A DNA stretch of 64,000 bases. Source: JACVRN01 sp036389255. Lineage in GTDB: Bacteria; Acidobacteriota; Blastocatellia; Pyrinomonadales; Pyrinomonadaceae. The notes beneath the pieces were generated by a model. The model was not told the origin of the DNA and did not search any database. It worked only from the letters and a program-made list of their open reading frames with translations. Shown one piece after another: positions 61,454 through 64,000 of the stretch (within the stretch, counting starts at the first letter, position 1; each line of letters opens with the position of its first letter). The stretch spans positions 124,001 to 188,000 of the forward strand of contig DASVQI010000012.1 of assembly GCA_036389255.1 (NCBI GenBank). Reading direction: 5' to 3'. The translations under genes were made by a program, and so were the position numbers.

Positions 61454-63024
61454 TACTTGCCCTCGTTCGAGTTTGTGTTAGCGCCGGGTTTGCGCGTCTG
61501 TCGTTTGACCGTCGTGTTGTCCTTCAAGGTCTTGAGCACGCGGCTTGGGCCTGTGATGACCTCTGCGCCGGGCTGTAAGCCTTCCGTAATCTGTATGTCG
61601 GTTTCGCCTGTGATGCCCGTCTGCACCTCTATGAACTTCACCTTGTTACCCTGCAAGATGAAGACGCCCTTAATGTCCTTGGGCTTGCCCTGCGGCGTGG
61701 GCTGCGGCACAGAGCCCTGCACCGTGGGCTGAGGCTGCGCGCCTGCTGCGGGCGCTGGCTTCTCTACAATCGCCTGAAGCGGAACGGCCAGAACGTTCTG
61801 CACGACCTTGGTGGTGATGGTGGCCGTGGCCGTCATGCCCGGTCTAAGCGAGCTGCGCACGTCGTCCGGCATGGTGCGAAGCTCTATGACTACCTTGAAC
61901 TCTTTCGCCTCCTGAACGTTGACGCGGTTGGAGATTCCGCCTGAGCCGGTCGTGTCGGACTTGCCTACGGCGAGCGGGTTCTTCTGCATGACAACGCCTT
62001 CTATCTCGCGCTCGCCCATGGCATCCACCTTAACTTTGACGGGCTGGCCTACCTCTACGGTGGCGATTTCCGTCTCGTCAACGTTGACTTCAACGTTAAT
62101 CGTGGACATGTCAGCGATGGTCATAAGCGGGGTCGAGCTAAGGTTGGCTATGGCGAACTGGCCCACCTTGGCGGGGATGTCCGCGACGACGCCCGTCAGG
62201 GGCGAGCGTTGCAGAGCTTTGGAGGTCTGGCTTGACTGGCCGCGAAGAAGTGCCGCCTGCTGGTTGGCGCGTGCTTCGCTGGCTCCGACGCTAGCTTGCG
62301 CGCGCTCTACGCCGGTGCGCGCGTCACGCACGGCTACGCGCTGCTGGTTGGCCCGCGCGATTGCTTCCTGAACGGCAATCTTCTGCGCTTCAAGGTTGGC
62401 CCTTGCGGTTCGGAGCGCGACCTGCGCCGTGTCGTAGCGGTCACGCGCGGCATCGTATTCACCGCGCGAAGAGACGCCGGCTTCTACAAGCTCGGTCGTG
62501 CGCTTCAATTCGCGCGCTGCCGTGTTGACATCCACCTGAGCGCGGTCAACGTTGGTCTGCGAGGCAACGACCTGCTGGCGAGCCTGAGCCACTGAAGCTT
62601 CAGCGACCGTCAACGCCTGCTGAGCCTGCGCCACCTGATTCTGCGCGGCCATGACCTGCGTGCGCGCGTTCTGCACATCACTGATTGCGACCTGCACGCC
62701 CGCCGCCTGCGCTTCCTGATTGGACTGAAGCTGCGTAGGGTCGAGCCGCACAAGCTCCTGTCCGGTCGTCACAAGCTGTCCGGGGTTGACGTAAATCTCC
62801 TCTATGCGCCCGGCCACTTCGCTCGTCAGGTTGATGAAGCGCACGGGGCGGACTTCGCCCGAAGCTGTCACGGTTGCGCGCAGCTCCGGCCTGACTTCGA
62901 CTTTGACGACCGTTACTTCCGGCTCATCCTTGCGGCTGGCGAAGATGCTGATGACTATAATCAGCATCAGTATTATGCCAGCAGAGGCAGCTATGATTAT
63001 CTTTTTCTTGCGGCTCAGGGCCAT
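61453..63024 (-). CDS. MacA-like periplasmic adaptor (HlyD/RND-type)
   Basis: A 523-residue membrane-anchored protein. The N-terminal helix (residues 10-28, IIAASAGIILMLIIVISIF) is the inner-membrane anchor. The barrel-sandwich half-motif VRFINLTSEVAGRIEEIYVNPGQLVTTGQELVRLD is next (about 60-95). A long coiled coil follows, about 96-280, Gln/Ala-rich, with VAQAQQALTVAEASVAQARQQVVAS-like heptads. The second lipoyl half is SPLTGVVADIPAKVGQFA, and a beta-barrel domain ends the protein. The coiled coil is unusually long (about 90 residues per arm). It links the inner-membrane transporter to an outer-membrane channel such as TolC. Confidence 0.92.
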   Translation of the reverse strand: MALSRKKKIIIAASAGIILMLIIVISIFASRKDEPEVTVVKVEVRPELRATVTASGEVRPVRFINLTSEVAGRIEEIYVNPGQLVTTGQELVRLDPTQLQSNQEAQAAGVQVAISDVQNARTQVMAAQNQVAQAQQALTVAEASVAQARQQVVASQTNVDRAQVDVNTAARELKRTTELVEAGVSSRGEYDAARDRYDTAQVALRTARANLEAQKIAVQEAIARANQQRVAVRDARTGVERAQASVGASEARANQQAALLRGQSSQTSKALQRSPLTGVVADIPAKVGQFAIANLSSTPLMTIADMSTINVEVNVDETEIATVEVGQPVKVKVDAMGEREIEGVVMQKNPLAVGKSDTTGSGGISNRVNVQEAKEFKVVIELRTMPDDVRSSLRPGMTATATITTKVVQNVLAVPLQAIVEKPAPAAGAQPQPTVQGSVPQPTPQGKPKDIKGVFILQGNKVKFIEVQTGITGETDIQITEGLQPGAEVITGPSRVLKTLKDNTTVKRQTRKPGANTNSNEGK

Positions 63025-63606
63025 CGCTCTTACCTATTCCTTTTCGGATTGTGGAGACTCGGTCGGGCTGAAAGCGTTTCGTTAAAACTCTTGTTGGCGG
63101 CTCTAAAGCTGAAGCCCTAGCGCTTTTAGGCTTGCTCGTGCCAGCAAAGCTTTTACGCTAAAAATCTGGAAACAGTTTCATTATATGCAAAATAAGCCGG
63201 TGGCTGCGAGCCATGAGCCGCCCCCGCCCGCTACAAATATTTCCCCGGCTCACCAAAACATATAAACGACCACGGGCCGCAGAAATTAACTATGCGGACA
63301 GCCCGGTCAGGATAAAGAATAAGCAACTACATCTTTTTCATCTTGCTTATCCTCTACATCCCGTTTGAATGGCGCTTTTAAATAGCTTCAGCCGGGCGCG
63401 GTTTCCTTAGAGATTATTAGATGTACGGCCCCGTCGGGCGATTGCTTCTTAATGTTGGTTGCCGCCTATTTTCGTTTCGCGCTACAATACGCCACGGTTT
63501 CTCGCCCGCCGCCGCGCGCCCTAGTAGAGCGCACGCCGCTTCGGAAGCGAGCAGGCCGTGCTGGCGTCGGTGATTCTCCCACTCGAACTGCAAAGAGGAA
63601 AGTTTT
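63025..63606. other. Intergenic region before the FHA-domain gene
   Basis: About 580 bases between the divergent adaptor and FHA genes. AT-rich patches near 63170-63200 and 63310-63340 could hold promoters, but I see no consensus pair. No gene or RNA is evident. Confidence 0.4.
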
Positions 63607-64000
63607 ATGACCACCTGCGAGAGGTGCAAGACGGAAAATCTGGATGGCTCACAGTACTGCGATGAGTGCGGCGCTCCATTAGGCGCAGCCGCAGCGCGCG
63701 GGAAGAAGTCCTCTGCGACGGGCGATACCGGCGGGGAAACCAACGGCAAGAAGCCTGAGCAGGCCGAGGCAGCTCTGGCTGTGGCGGCAGCCGGGCAGCC
63801 CGAAGCGGAGCAGCAGTCCGAAGTGACGAAGGTGGCAAAGGTAGCCGCTTACGCTGCCGCTCTGGGCGCAATCGCCACTGTTGACAGCACGCACGCCAAG
63901 CTGGTCATAGAGCGCGGCCGCTCGGCCGGAAAGCAGTTTCCACTGAGCGATGACGAATCGCAGATTGGGCGATGGGACGCCGACGGCGGCATCTTCCCTG
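63607..64000 (+). CDS. Zinc-ribbon and FHA-domain protein, 3' part outside window
   Basis: The frame opens at the ATG at 63607 with AGAGGAAAG before it and is open to the window end (131 residues seen). Residues 4-21 form a zinc ribbon, C4xxC7 and C18xxC21 (TCERCKTE, YCDECGAP). Residues 30-90 are an Ala/Glu/Lys-rich linker. From about residue 97 an FHA domain starts (AKLVIERGRSAGKQFPLSDDESQIGRWDADG), whose GR and S residues would bind phosphothreonine. Such proteins serve in phospho-signalling scaffolds. Confidence 0.85.
   Translation, partial: MTTCERCKTENLDGSQYCDECGAPLGAAAARGKKSSATGDTGGETNGKKPEQAEAALAVAAAGQPEAEQQSEVTKVAKVAAYAAALGAIATVDSTHAKLVIERGRSAGKQFPLSDDESQIGRWDADGGIFP

Overview
The window is about 64 kb of a GC-rich bacterial chromosome. 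The gene content suits Acidobacteriota, probably class Blastocatellia. Pointers are bacillithiol genes (bshC and a YpdA-type reductase), a small secreted family typical of acidobacteria (15666-16127), a B12-type methylmalonyl-CoA mutase, a split-off atpDC pair and tandem MacB-like permeases. This assignment is inferred from protein families remembered, not from any database search. I saw no rRNA, tRNA, CRISPR array or classical IS element.

Layout. 1-9.4 kb: end of an M48 metalloprotease, a 1211-residue P-loop ATPase resembling BREX BrxC/PglY proteins, a DUF2520 protein, an ACT-domain malic enzyme and small proteins. 9.5-12 kb: three consecutive near-perfect palindromes, then an adenine methyltransferase of the GATC-specific DpnA type overlapping a DpnI-family nuclease gene, with four GATC sites in the leader. 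12-20.5 kb: S23 four-helix-bundle protein, two-component pair, secreted and membrane proteins, YpdA, PhzF. 20.5-32.8 kb: DapA-family aldolase, bshC, mutL, cheW, HAD phosphatase, biotin carrier and biotin carboxylase, CDP-alcohol transferase, greA, phosphofructokinase. 32.9-34.3 kb: two adjacent genes with in-frame UGA at the catalytic position, a GrdB-family selenoprotein and a selenocysteine peroxiredoxin. 34.4-49.2 kb: rRNA methyltransferase, C-terminal processing protease, glycosyltransferase, pdxJ, ruvB, atpCD, methylmalonyl-CoA mutase, DinB and VanZ proteins. 49.2-64 kb: two peptide-transporter ATPases, a Yip1 protein, four MacB-like permeases, a type II restriction-modification pair on the opposite strand, the ATPase and adaptor of the MacAB-like system, and the start of a zinc-ribbon/FHA protein.

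Connections. The genes for thiol and redox work (bshC, ypdA, selenocysteine peroxiredoxin, GrdB-like protein) point to a bacillithiol- and selenium-using redox network. The biotin carrier, biotin carboxylase and methylmalonyl-CoA mutase would fit propionyl-CoA metabolism. Two restriction-modification systems and a lone BREX-like ATPase give a defence component.

The intergenic DNA is unusual. Many short gaps are filled by hairpins built from 7-bp tandem units, a second family of about 100-bp palindromes recurs five times, and GATC is very rare across the window (about 18 sites counted by eye). The best candidates for something undescribed are the GATC methylase/DpnI-like operon with its GATC-rich leader, the paired selenoprotein genes, and the heptad-phased hairpin family.
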